A stretch of 64,000 nt of DNA from the NCBI RefSeq assembly GCF_030406045.1, contig NZ_CP128988.1, positions 2,019,438 through 2,083,437 on the forward strand. Reading direction: 5' to 3'. Origin of the DNA: Thiohalobacter sp. IOR34 (GTDB lineage: Bacteria > Pseudomonadota > Gammaproteobacteria > Thiohalobacterales > Thiohalobacteraceae). The notes below the pieces were generated by a model, which was not told the DNA's origin, searched no databases, and worked only from the letters and a program-made list of their open reading frames with translations. The position numbers and the translations under genes are program-made. Shown here in pieces: positions 53,514-62,647 of the stretch. Position 1 is the stretch's first letter, and each line of letters starts with the position of its first letter.

Positions 53514-56203
53514 ACGACACGCAGCGACCGCACGCCGATCTGTCGATGCTGGCCCTGTTCCGCCAGGAGGTCGAGGCCCAGGCCCGCCTGCTCAGCGACG
53601 GCCTGCTGCAACTGGAACAGACCCCGACCGACAGCGGCTGCCTCGAAGGCCTGATGCGCGCCGCGCACTCGCTCAAGGGCGCCGCGCGCATGGTCGGCGT
53701 CGATACCGCCAGCCGGGTGGCCCATGCCATGGAGGACACCTTCGTCGCCGCCCAGCAGGGCAGCCTGCAGCTCGGCCCCGCCCAGATCGACCGTCTGCTG
53801 CAGGCTCTCGACCTGCTGCAGGCGATCGCCAGCCATGCCGAGGACCCGGCCTGGATCGAACGGCAGGACCAGCAGATCGAACAGTGCATCCATGACCTGG
53901 GCCAGCTCGACAGTGCCACCACCGAAACGACAGCGGCCGGGGAAACGAATGCCGCGGCAGAGGCCCCGGCCGTCCCGGCCGCCATCGATCCAATCCCCCT
54001 GGCCCTCTATCAGTCGGAGGCGTCACGGCACCTGGCGACGCTCGCCGAGGGCCTGCCGGCCTTGGCCGAAGACGGTGACACCAGGCGGCTGGATTCGCTG
54101 CTCGAGGCCTGCAACGCGCTGCAGAGCGCGGCCGGGCTGGTCGGCCTCGAAGGTGTGGAACGGCTCACCACCGCCATGCAGCAGCGTCTGCAGCAGGCCC
54201 GCCAGGCGGACAGCCGGGACGAGGACGGGCTCGAAGCCCTGCTGGCCGCCCATTCGCTGCTGGCCGGACTGGACCCGGCCACGGATACGGCTGCCATAAC
54301 CGGCGGCGGGGCGATCGAGGCCCTGTGCCGCCGACTCGGCGGGCAACGAGAGGAGATGGCCGCCACCCAAGTCAGCCAGGCGGACACCCCACCGCCTGCC
54401 GCCCCCTCAGCGACGGCGGATCCGGCTCCCGGAGCACCCCCAACCGAAGCGGACAATGCCGACAACGCGGTGCGCATCTCCGCCGAGAACCTCAACCGGC
54501 TGATGGGGCTGGCCGGCGAGGTCCAGGTCGAGAGCCGCTGGCTGCGCCCCCATGCCGATGCCCTGCTGCAACTCAAGTACCGGCAGAGCGAACTGGTCGG
54601 CCTGCTCGACCGCCTGCGCGAACAGCTCGACGAAGCCGGCACCGGCAACGATTATCTGTACAGCACCCTGCAGGACGCCCAGCGCAAGGCCGATCAGGGA
54701 CGCCAGCTGCTCAGCGAGCGGCTCGGCGAGCTGGAGGACTTCGAGCGCCGCAGCCACAACCTGGCCGAACGCCTCAACCGGGAGGTCATCGCCAGCCGCA
54801 TGCGGCCCTTTGCCGACGGGGTGCACGGCTTCCGCCGCATGGTACGTGACCTGGCGCGCGAACTCGGCAAACAGGTCGAGTTCGAGATCCAGGGCCTGGC
54901 CACCCGGGTCGATCGCGATATCCTCGAACGCCTGGAGGCCCCGCTCACCCATCTGCTGCGCAACGCCCTGGATCACGGCATCGAGACCCCTGAGGAACGC
55001 GAGGCTGCCGGCAAGCCGCCGCGGGCCCGGCTGCGGCTGCAGGCCATGCACAGCGCCGGCATGCTCTCCATCCTGGTGGAGGACGACGGTCGGGGCATGG
55101 ACCTCGAGGCGCTGCGCCGCAAGGTGGTGGAGCGGGGGCTGCTCGAGGCCGGCCTGGCGGACGCCCTGTCCGAGGCCGAGCTGATGGAGTTCATCTTCCT
55201 GCCGGGCTTCACCACCCGCAACACCGTGACCGACCTCTCCGGCCGCGGCGTCGGACTGGACGTGGTGCACAGCGTGGTGCAGGAGATGCGCGGCGTGGTC
55301 CATGCCCACAGCCAGCCCGGCCAGGGCATGCGCTTCCATCTGCAACTGCCTCTGACCCTGTCGGTGATGCGCACCCTGCTGGTGGAGATCGGCGGTGAAC
55401 CCTATGCCATCCCGCTCGCCCAGATCCATCACACCCTGAAGCTGGCGGCGGACAAGGTGGAACACATCGAGGGCTATCCCGGCTTTCTCCTCGGCGACCA
55501 GCACATCGGCCTGATCGAGGCCGGCCAGGTCCTGGAGCTGCCGGCGGCGGAACGCGAGGAGGACACCCTCTGTGTCGTGGTCCTGGGCGAGCACCGCAAA
55601 CGCTACGGCTTCGTGGTCGACGCCTTCCGTGGCGAGGCCAGCCTGGTGGTGCGACCGCTCGATCCGCGGCTCGGCAAACTGCAGGACATCAGCGCCGCCG
55701 CCCTGCTGGAGAACGGCGATCCCTGCCTGATCATCGATGTCGACGACCTGCTGCGCTCGGCCGAGGTGCAGATCGCCGGCGGCCGGCTGAGCAGCCTGCA
55801 GGCGGCCGGCAAGGGACAGCACAGGACCGACGGCAAACGCATCCTGGTGGTCGACGACTCGATCACGGTACGCGAGGTGGAACGCAACATGCTGGCCAAC
55901 CGCGGCTACTGGGTCGACGTCGCCGTGGACGGCATGGACGGCTGGAACGCAGTGCGCAGCGGCGACTATCAACTGGTGATCTCCGACATCGACATGCCGC
56001 GCATGAACGGCTTCGAACTGGTCAGTCATATCAAGAACGACCCGAATCTGAAATCCCTTCCAGTAATGATTGTCTCCTACAAGGATCGCGAGGAGGACCG
56101 ACAGCGCGGACTGGAGGTCGGCGCCGACTATTACCTGACCAAGGGCAGCTTTCATGACGAAACGCTGCTCGAAGCGGTCGCCGATCTGATAGGCGAGGCA
56201 TGA
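53510..56203 (+). CDS. wspE: WspE, hybrid CheA histidine kinase with receiver domain
   Basis: 897 residues. HPt1 (~1-110) carries the phospho-His in LMRAAHSLKGAARMVGV. A second HPt-like bundle (~160-245) reads LLEACNALQSAAGLVGL and lacks His. After a Pro-rich linker come the dimerisation helices (VRISAENLNRLMGLAGE), the HATPase domain (HLLRNALDHGIETPEER; GRGVGLDVV), the CheW-like domain (~600-740) and a C-terminal receiver (ILVVDDSITVREVER; ISDIDMPRMNGFEL; SYKDRE). It phosphorylates WspR and WspF. The start is the ATG overlapping the wspD stop. Confidence 0.93.
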   Translation: MNDTQRPHADLSMLALFRQEVEAQARLLSDGLLQLEQTPTDSGCLEGLMRAAHSLKGAARMVGVDTASRVAHAMEDTFVAAQQGSLQLGPAQIDRLLQALDLLQAIASHAEDPAWIERQDQQIEQCIHDLGQLDSATTETTAAGETNAAAEAPAVPAAIDPIPLALYQSEASRHLATLAEGLPALAEDGDTRRLDSLLEACNALQSAAGLVGLEGVERLTTAMQQRLQQARQADSRDEDGLEALLAAHSLLAGLDPATDTAAITGGGAIEALCRRLGGQREEMAATQVSQADTPPPAAPSATADPAPGAPPTEADNADNAVRISAENLNRLMGLAGEVQVESRWLRPHADALLQLKYRQSELVGLLDRLREQLDEAGTGNDYLYSTLQDAQRKADQGRQLLSERLGELEDFERRSHNLAERLNREVIASRMRPFADGVHGFRRMVRDLARELGKQVEFEIQGLATRVDRDILERLEAPLTHLLRNALDHGIETPEEREAAGKPPRARLRLQAMHSAGMLSILVEDDGRGMDLEALRRKVVERGLLEAGLADALSEAELMEFIFLPGFTTRNTVTDLSGRGVGLDVVHSVVQEMRGVVHAHSQPGQGMRFHLQLPLTLSVMRTLLVEIGGEPYAIPLAQIHHTLKLAADKVEHIEGYPGFLLGDQHIGLIEAGQVLELPAAEREEDTLCVVVLGEHRKRYGFVVDAFRGEASLVVRPLDPRLGKLQDISAAALLENGDPCLIIDVDDLLRSAEVQIAGGRLSSLQAAGKGQHRTDGKRILVVDDSITVREVERNMLANRGYWVDVAVDGMDGWNAVRSGDYQLVISDIDMPRMNGFELVSHIKNDPNLKSLPVMIVSYKDREEDRQRGLEVGADYYLTKGSFHDETLLEAVADLIGEA

Positions 56204-57264
56204 ACAGACCGACCCGCAGTCCTGAACACTTCCACAAGCGGCGCCTGAAGGTGGCCGTGGTCAACGACTCGGTGATGGCCAGCGAGCTGCTGTGCCGCAC
56301 CATCGAGGCCGACGGCCGCCACGAACTTGCCTGGCTGGCGAAGGACGGCGCCGAGGCCCTGCAACGCTGCCGCCGTGACCGCCCGGACATCCTGCTCATG
56401 GATCTGCTCATGCCGAACATGGACGGGGTGGAGGCGACCCGGCGCATCATGGCCGAGGCCCCCTGCGCCATCATCGTGGTCACCACCAGCATCGACGACA
56501 ACGCCGCGCGGGTCTTCGAGGCCATGGGCGCCGGTGCCCTGGATGCGGTCAACACCCCGGTGGCCGGTCCCGATGCCGGCAGCCAGCTGCTGGACAAGAT
56601 CGACTTGGTGGCACGCCTCATCGACCCCCGCCCCTGCCGCGGTGCCCGGCAGCAGGCCAGGGAGACCCCGCTCGACGCGGAAACCGACTGGCTGGTGGCC
56701 ATCGGCGCCTCCAGTGGCGGCCCGGCGGCGGCCAGCGCCCTGCTGGCCGGGTTGCCGGCTGATCTGGAGGCCGCCTACGTGCTGGTCCAGCACCTGGATC
56801 CCGCCTTCGCCCCCGCCTTCGCCCGCTGGCTGGATACCGAGCTGCCGCTGGAAGTACGGCTGGCCCGGGCCGGAGACCGCCCCCGAGTCGGCACCCTGCT
56901 GGTGGGCAACGGGCCGCACCACCTGGTGCTGAACGCCGACGGCCGCCTGGCCTACGACCGGGAACCCGTCGACTGCCCCTACCACCCTTCGGTGGACGCC
57001 CTGTTCAGCAGCCTGGCCCGGCGCCGGCGGCGGCGCTGCATCGGCGTGCTGCTGACCGGCATGGGCCGTGACGGCGCCCGCGGCCTGCTGGCGCTGCGCG
57101 AGGCCGGGCATGCGACCATCGCCCAGGACGAAGCCAGCAGCGCCATCTACGGCATGCCCAAGGCCGCCGCGGAACTCGATGCCGCCGGCGCCATCCTCCC
57201 CCTGGAGGATATCGGCACCGAACTTGTGCGCCTGATCCGGGGCAAAGGGTTCAAAAAACAATAA
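56200..57264 (+). CDS. wspF: WspF, CheB-type methylesterase
   Basis: 354 residues. Receiver domain (~12-130; phospho-Asp in DILLMDLLMPNMDG) followed by the methylesterase (~165-345) with IGASSGGPAAASALLA (Ser), YVLVQHLDPAFAPAFA (His) and GVLLTGMGRDGARG (Asp). It removes methyl groups from WspA and damps the pathway; loss of WspF gives high c-di-GMP in Pseudomonas. ATGA overlap with wspE. Confidence 0.94.
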   Translation: MNRPTRSPEHFHKRRLKVAVVNDSVMASELLCRTIEADGRHELAWLAKDGAEALQRCRRDRPDILLMDLLMPNMDGVEATRRIMAEAPCAIIVVTTSIDDNAARVFEAMGAGALDAVNTPVAGPDAGSQLLDKIDLVARLIDPRPCRGARQQARETPLDAETDWLVAIGASSGGPAAASALLAGLPADLEAAYVLVQHLDPAFAPAFARWLDTELPLEVRLARAGDRPRVGTLLVGNGPHHLVLNADGRLAYDREPVDCPYHPSVDALFSSLARRRRRRCIGVLLTGMGRDGARGLLALREAGHATIAQDEASSAIYGMPKAAAELDAAGAILPLEDIGTELVRLIRGKGFKKQ

Positions 57265-57287
57265 ACTAATCCGGAAATCGACCGATA

Positions 57288-58349
57288 GTGACGGTTATGG
57301 AACCAGAATCGACAGAATCTGCCTCCCGGCTGGTGGTGCTCCTGGTCGACGACCAGGCCATGGTCGCCGAGGGCATCCGCCGCATGCTGGAGGACGAAGC
57401 GGACATCGATTTCCATTACTGCCAGGATCCGCGCGAGGCCCTGCAGATGGCGACCGAGGTCGGTGCCACCACCATCCTCCAGGATCTGGTGATGCCCGGC
57501 ATCGACGGCCTGATGCTGGTCCGTTTCTACCGTTCCAATCCGGACACCCGCGACATCCCGGTGATCGTCCTCTCCAGCAAGGAGGATCCGAACACCAAGA
57601 GCGAGGCCTTCCGCAACGGTGCCAACGACTACCTGGTCAAACTGCCGGACAAGATCGAGCTGGTGGCACGCATCCAGGCCCACTCGCGCAGCTACCTGGC
57701 CCACCGCGAGCGCGACGAGGCCTATCAGAAGCTGCGCGATATCCAGCGCCAGCTGGAACACAGCAATGCCCGCCTCGAGGAGAGCAACCGGGAACTGCAG
57801 CGGCTGTCCTCCCTGGACGGCCTCACCGGCATCGCCAACCGCCGACAGTTCGACAAGACGCTGGAACAGGAATGGCGGCGGGCCAGGCGCAACCGTTCCC
57901 AGTTGTCGCTGATCATGCTCGACATCGACTATTTCAAGCACTACAACGACCACCTCGGCCACCAGTGTGGTGACGACTGCCTGCGCTCGGTGGCCCGCGC
58001 CCTGGACGAGGTCGTGTGCCGCAACGGCGACCTGATCGCCCGCTACGGTGGCGAGGAATTCGCGGTGATCATGCCGGACACGTCCCTGAAGGGCGCCCAC
58101 CAGGTGGCGGAGAACATCCGCCAGGCGATCACCGATCTGCAGATCGAGCACCCGGCCTCGGACATCGGCCGACACCTGACCCTGAGCATCGGGGTCGCCA
58201 GCGCCGAGCCCAGCGAACAGGGTTCCCCGGCCGCCCTGCTGACCCGCGCCGACCAGGCGCTCTACCAGGCCAAGGACAAGGGCCGCAACCGCATCGAACT
58301 GGCGGCCCCGCTGGCGGGGCCGCGCCCGGCCAGCGTCGGCCAGGCCTGA
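57288..58349 (+). CDS. wspR: WspR, receiver–diguanylate cyclase
   Basis: 353 residues from GTG 57,288, or 350 from ATG 57,297. Receiver domain ([15 protein letters not shown]; phospho-Asp in [11 protein letters not shown]) joined by a coiled-coil linker (~140-175) to a GGDEF domain with an active GGEEF and an upstream RNGD inhibitory site. Phosphorylated WspR makes c-di-GMP, favouring attachment. Gene order wspA to wspR matches Pseudomonas exactly. About 150 bp of non-coding sequence follow before fdxA. Confidence 0.94.
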   Translation: MTVMEPESTESASRLVVLLVDDQAMVAEGIRRMLEDEADIDFHYCQDPREALQMATEVGATTILQDLVMPGIDGLMLVRFYRSNPDTRDIPVIVLSSKEDPNTKSEAFRNGANDYLVKLPDKIELVARIQAHSRSYLAHRERDEAYQKLRDIQRQLEHSNARLEESNRELQRLSSLDGLTGIANRRQFDKTLEQEWRRARRNRSQLSLIMLDIDYFKHYNDHLGHQCGDDCLRSVARALDEVVCRNGDLIARYGGEEFAVIMPDTSLKGAHQVAENIRQAITDLQIEHPASDIGRHLTLSIGVASAEPSEQGSPAALLTRADQALYQAKDKGRNRIELAAPLAGPRPASVGQA

Positions 58350-58504
58350 ACCAACGCCTCGCCAAACGCCCGCCCAGGCCCTATCATTGCCCTGGCCGCA
58401 CAGCAATCCGCCACCCCGGTGGGCCATCCAACCCGCCCCGGCACCCGGGACCGGAGCGCGGCGGCATCCGCTACTGGACAACTCAAGCAGGGGGCACGCA
58501 GCTC

Positions 58505-58828
58505 ATGACCTTTGTCGTTGGCGATAACTGCATCAAGTGTAAATACACCGATTGTGTCGAGGTCTGTCCCGTGGACTGCTTCCACGAGGGGCCGAACTTC
58601 CTGGTCATCGACCCGGAGGAATGCATCGACTGTACCCTCTGCGAGCCCGAGTGCCCGGCGGAGGCCATCTTCCCCGAGGACGATTTGCCGGCGGATCAGC
58701 AGCAGTACCTCGAACTGAATGCCGAACTGGCCCAGCAGTGGCCGGTGATCACCGAGAAGAAGGATCCGCTGCCGGATGCCGACGACTGGAACGGCGTCGA
58801 GGACAAGCTCAAATACCTGGAGCGCTGA
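58505..58828 (+). CDS. fdxA: Ferredoxin FdxA (7Fe type)
   Basis: 107 residues. [20 protein letters not shown] and [19 protein letters not shown] give the cysteine pattern for a [3Fe-4S]/[4Fe-4S] 7Fe ferredoxin of the Azotobacter FdI type. Electron donor in the cytoplasm. It normally follows mutS in Pseudomonas; here it has been separated from it by ~14 kb. It runs into the nuclease gene after 9 bp. Confidence 0.96.
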   Translation: MTFVVGDNCIKCKYTDCVEVCPVDCFHEGPNFLVIDPEECIDCTLCEPECPAEAIFPEDDLPADQQQYLELNAELAQQWPVITEKKDPLPDADDWNGVEDKLKYLER

Positions 58829-58837
58829 TCCCTGCCC

Positions 58838-61765
58838 GTGAACCCGCGGTCCGCCGGTGCCATCCAGATCCTTCCCTATGAGCAGGATCTGCTGGCCACC
58901 GCCGCGCTCCAGGTGGTCGCCGACCAGGCCGAGCGGCTGCCGGATCTGAGTGCGGTCAGCCTGCTGCTGCCGACCGGACTCGCCGCCGCCCCCCTGCGAC
59001 GTGAACTGCTGGCCGCCGCACGCCAGGCCGGGCACGCGGCCCTGCTCGGCCCGCGTATCGAGTGCCTGCGCGACTGGGTGCTCGCCGCAGCCCCGGATGG
59101 ACCTCGCGCCCTCGGCAAGGCCGCCTGCGAACTGGCGCTGGTCGAGGCGCTGCGCGGTCACGCCGGGCTGTTCGGCGAAGAGGATCCCTGGCACATCACC
59201 ACCCCCCTCTGGCGGCTGCTGCAGGAACTCAGCCTGCATGGCGGACTGCTGCCCGACGACCCGGCAGAGCTGGCCGCCCGCCTGGCCAGCGGCTATGGCG
59301 TGGAGGACAGCGAGGCACTGCCACCAGCGCTGCAACACGAGGCCGAGATCGTCCATCGCCTGTGGCAGGCGTGGAACCAGCAGCTCCAGGCCGAGGGGGT
59401 GACAGACCCGGCCGGCCTCTACCGGCAGGCCCTGGAGGAACTCGGCCGCCAGGGCCCGCCGGGCCCGGTCTACCTGATCGGCCTGCACGACCTCAGCGCG
59501 GCCGAATGGAACTGGCTGGGCCCCTGGCTGGAAGCGGGCCAGGCCCGCTGGCTGCTGCACGGCAACCCGGAGTACAGCCAGGGACCCGGCGCCGCCCTGG
59601 CCGATCTCGCCGCCCGGGACGCGAGCTGGCGCGTGGCGGAGCCGACGGATGCCCCCTACGCGGCCTTCCTCGATGCCCTCCACCCCCGCCCCGGCGAGAC
59701 CCTCGCCCACCGCGCCGCGATCCTGCGCCAGCAATGGCCCCAGAGCCCGGCCACCGGGCGCCTGCACGTCTTCGCGGCCGACTCGGCCGAGCAGGAGGCA
59801 CGCGCCATCGAGCTGCAGGTGCGGCGCTGGCTGCTGGAGGACCTGGCGCCGGTCGGTGTCGTCACCGAGGATCGCCGGCTGGCCCGACGGGTGCGGGCAC
59901 TGCTGGAACGGGCCGGCATCACGCTGCAGGACAGCGGCGGCTGGGCGCTGTCCACCACCAGTGCCGCCACCACCCTGGAGCGCTGGCTGGAATGCATCGA
60001 GGAGGACTTCGCCCACCAGCCACTGCTCGACCTGCTCAAGTCGCCCTTCAGCTTCGCCGCGGAGGACCGGGATGAGCACCTGGCGACCGTCTACCGTCTG
60101 GAACAGGACATCATCCTCCACGAGAACGTCGCCCGGGGCCTCGACCGCTACCGACATCACCTGGAGTATCGCCGGCGGCGCCTCGCGCCGGGCGGCGGCG
60201 AGGGCCACTACCAGGCGATCCTCGATCTGCTCCGCCGGCTGGAGGGCGCGGCCACGGGGCTGCAACAGCTGCGCCTGGGCGAACACCCGGCGGCGGACTT
60301 CCTGCTTGCCCTGCGCGAGGGCCTCGAACAGCTCCAGGTCTGGCCGGCACTGGAGGCAGATCCCGCCGGCCAGCGCATCGTCCAGCTCTGGGAGGAGCTG
60401 CACAGCGCAGCCCGCGAGCAGCCCCTGGATCTGGACTGGGACGGCTTCCGCACCTGGCTGGGACGCAGCCTGGAACAGGGACACTTCCAGCCGCCGGCCG
60501 ATGCCGGGCCGGTCCGGCTGCTCAACCTGGAACAGGCCCAGACCCAGCGTTTCGCCGCCCTGGTGATCGGCGGCTGCGACCGCGACCGGCTGCCGGGCAC
60601 CCCGCCACCCAGCCCCTTCTTCAACGAGGCGGTGCGCGCCGAGCTGGGCCTGCCCGGCTGGCAGCGGCAGCAGACGCTGTGCCTCTACCGCTTTCGCTGC
60701 CTGCTCTCGTCGGCACCGCGCCTGCTGCTCAGCCACCGCCGCGAGGAGGCTGGCGAACCCGTGCTGCCCAGTCCCTGGCTGGAGGCGCTCGAGGCCCTGC
60801 ACCGCATGGCCTGGGGACAGGGCCTCGAGGATCCAACCCTGGCGGCCCTGGTCGAGGATCCGGCCACGGCCGTGGCGGCCCCGCAGCCGGCGCCCCGGCC
60901 GCCGGTGCCGGCCCGACCGGCACCGGCCATCCCCGCCGCCCTGCGCCCTCGCCGGGTCAGTCCGAGCAGCCACCAGCGCCTGATCGACTGCCCCTACCGC
61001 TGGTTTGCCGCTGACTGCCTGACCCTGCGCGCCCCCGAACCGGTGCGCGAGGCGTTGCAGAAGTCGGATTACGGCGAGCGGGTGCACCGTTGCCTGGAAG
61101 CCTTCCATGGCGAGGTGCGGGGGCTTGCGGGGCCCTTCCGGGGCCCCCTGGACAAGGCGCATCGCGATCTGGCCATCGGCCTGCTGGAGCGGATCGCCCG
61201 GCAGGTATTCGCCGCCGACCTGGAGGACAACTTCGAGCATCGCGGCTGGCTGAAACGCTGGCAGCGGCTGATCCCGGCCTATATCGACTGGCAGATCGCC
61301 CAGCAGGCGCAGTGGCGGGTGGTGGCCGTGGAGCAGCAGCGCGAGCAGCCGCTGGACGAGGGGCTGTCGCTCAAGGGCCGGCTGGACCGGCTGGACCGGG
61401 GGGACGACGGACTGTGCATCATCGACTACAAGACCGGCGGCCTGCCCGCCCAGGCCGAGGTGGAGGCCGGGGAGGCGGTGCAGTTGCCGCTGTACGCGGC
61501 GCTGGCCGGGGACGAACCGGTGGCCCGCGTGCTCTATCTCAGGCTGGACAACGACAAGGTCAGTGCCCCGGTCGAACTAGCGGACGAGAAGCTGGCCGAA
61601 CTGAGCGAGGCCGTGCTCCGGCGCCTGCGCGAGACCACGACCGCCATCGACGCAGGGGCCAGGCTGCCGGCCTGGGGAGACGCCGGGACCTGCCGCCACT
61701 GCGATATGGGCGGCCTGTGCCGGCGCGAGGTCTGGTGCGAGGAAGAGGAAAAAGTCGGCGACTGA
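58838..61765 (+). CDS. addB: AddB-like helicase–nuclease subunit (PD-(D/E)XK)
   Basis: 975 residues from GTG. The N-terminal ~600 residues are a degenerate UvrD-like fold (no Walker A). The C-terminal nuclease has SLKGRLDRLDRGDDG and CIIDYKTGG (D…D-Y-K catalytic residues). An iron-sulfur staple is formed by Cys in LIDCPYRW plus CRHCDMGGLC. It works with the downstream AddA-like helicase to resect double-strand breaks, the AddAB counterpart of RecBCD. It is followed by an intrinsic terminator and about 850 bp before addA. Confidence 0.88.
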   Translation: MNPRSAGAIQILPYEQDLLATAALQVVADQAERLPDLSAVSLLLPTGLAAAPLRRELLAAARQAGHAALLGPRIECLRDWVLAAAPDGPRALGKAACELALVEALRGHAGLFGEEDPWHITTPLWRLLQELSLHGGLLPDDPAELAARLASGYGVEDSEALPPALQHEAEIVHRLWQAWNQQLQAEGVTDPAGLYRQALEELGRQGPPGPVYLIGLHDLSAAEWNWLGPWLEAGQARWLLHGNPEYSQGPGAALADLAARDASWRVAEPTDAPYAAFLDALHPRPGETLAHRAAILRQQWPQSPATGRLHVFAADSAEQEARAIELQVRRWLLEDLAPVGVVTEDRRLARRVRALLERAGITLQDSGGWALSTTSAATTLERWLECIEEDFAHQPLLDLLKSPFSFAAEDRDEHLATVYRLEQDIILHENVARGLDRYRHHLEYRRRRLAPGGGEGHYQAILDLLRRLEGAATGLQQLRLGEHPAADFLLALREGLEQLQVWPALEADPAGQRIVQLWEELHSAAREQPLDLDWDGFRTWLGRSLEQGHFQPPADAGPVRLLNLEQAQTQRFAALVIGGCDRDRLPGTPPPSPFFNEAVRAELGLPGWQRQQTLCLYRFRCLLSSAPRLLLSHRREEAGEPVLPSPWLEALEALHRMAWGQGLEDPTLAALVEDPATAVAAPQPAPRPPVPARPAPAIPAALRPRRVSPSSHQRLIDCPYRWFAADCLTLRAPEPVREALQKSDYGERVHRCLEAFHGEVRGLAGPFRGPLDKAHRDLAIGLLERIARQVFAADLEDNFEHRGWLKRWQRLIPAYIDWQIAQQAQWRVVAVEQQREQPLDEGLSLKGRLDRLDRGDDGLCIIDYKTGGLPAQAEVEAGEAVQLPLYAALAGDEPVARVLYLRLDNDKVSAPVELADEKLAELSEAVLRRLRETTTAIDAGARLPAWGDAGTCRHCDMGGLCRREVWCEEEEKVGD

Positions 61766-61771
61766 AAAAAG

Positions 61772-61797
61772 AAAGGCGGCCCGAAGGCCGCCTTTTC
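61772..61797 (+). terminator. Intrinsic terminator after addB-like gene
   Basis: AAAGGCGGCC, loop CGAA, GGCCGCCTTTT: a 10-bp perfect stem followed by T's, 6 bp after the stop. It would end the fdxA–addB transcript. Confidence 0.85.
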
Positions 61798-62048
61798 CTC
61801 GCGGGCAATCCTGCCCGATTCCGTTCCCTCGGAGGTCGCCGTCCCTGGAACCCTTCCCTGCCCGCTTCCTGAAGACACGAGAGGGAACGGCAGACACCGT
61901 CCCGTTCCCGGGACAGCCCTCGCCACACCCCTACGAGCTTGGGCCTACCCTACCATCGGGTTTGTTCCGGGACAGCCCACCTACAAGGATTTCAGAAAAT
62001 TCTTACAGGCGTGGCAAAGCCAGGTGAGGATTCGTTAACACGCCCCCG

Positions 62049-62119
62049 ATCGCGGCCTGGAGGCCGCTCCTACGGGGCATGGCAGCACAATGTGGCAGGA
62101 GCGGTCTCCAGGCCGCGAT
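62049..62119. repeat. REPIN-type palindrome, copy 1
   Basis: 25-bp inverted arms (62,049-62,073 and 62,095-62,119; 23 of 25 match) of the GTAGGAGCGGCCTCC… type around a ~21-bp spacer. The sequence resembles the GTAGGAGC-class REP elements of Pseudomonas, which are moved by RAYT transposases. Confidence 0.75.
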
Positions 62120-62332
62120 TGCCGCCGTGGCGGTGAGAATCCGCCCTACCGGCCATAGCGCACCAGCCAGGGAAGCTTCCGTGTTTTCCGTGGGTTCCGT
62201 GGCCATCAATCTTTTTGTGGATTCCGTGGCCATCCTTGGTTCCGCCTGATGGGGCCACGGCGAATGACGCCTATCCTCGATCGCGGCCTGGCGACTGCGC
62301 CTACGGGCTAGGGCCTGGTTGGCCCTACACCA

Positions 62333-62403
62333 ATCGCGGCCTGGAGGCCGCTCCTACGGGGCATGGCGGCACAATGTGGTAGGAGCGGCCTCCAGGCCGC
62401 GAT
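62333..62403. repeat. REPIN-type palindrome, copy 2
   Basis: Perfect 25-bp inverted arms (62,333-62,357 and 62,379-62,403), same family and spacing as the copy 214 bp upstream at the arm level. A diverged half copy lies between them at 62,279-62,304. Confidence 0.8.
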
Positions 62404-62551
62404 CCCCGGCGGGCGCTGCCCTCCGCCCTTCGGGCCAGCCTTGCGGCTGTTCAAAATCGCTCCCGGCGATTTTGTCAGGCCGAATCGGACTGTGCATCTT
62501 GAGCGATCCCCCTCGAATCGGGGCGACGGCCATGCTTTTTCGGCCGATCGC

Positions 62552-62610
62552 CCAAGCTGCCTTGCCAGCCTCGCCCTGAGCATCGAATCCCTGGTGCAAT
62601 AGCCGGGTTA
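62552..62610. repeat. Half copy of the TAGCCCG-ended element family
   Basis: 56 bp identical to 46,743-46,798 but for two bases, ending GCCGGGTTA, equivalent to the GGGCTA end of the complete copies. No matching left end was found upstream, so this is a solo end or truncated copy. Confidence 0.6.
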
Positions 62611-62647
62611 TTCCCAGAGCGACGTTCAGAACGTATGCTTGTCCGCC

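Larger units (their letters stand above)
61798..62647. other. 850-bp intergenic region rich in repeats
   Basis: No supported gene. It holds two REPIN-type palindromes, a half copy (62,279-62,304), TTCCGTGG short repeats (62,180-62,235), and a segment (62,552-62,607) shared with the MITE-like element at 46.4-46.8 kb. The AddA-like gene's promoter should lie in the last ~50 bp. Open frames here are repeat artefacts. Confidence 0.6.

Noticed and set aside
58262-61240. 992-codon minus-strand open frame opposite fdxA and the AddB-like gene
   Set aside because: The plus-strand proteins carry ferredoxin and nuclease motifs; the antisense product shows no domain and has the Gly/Gln/Val-rich composition typical of GC-driven shadows.
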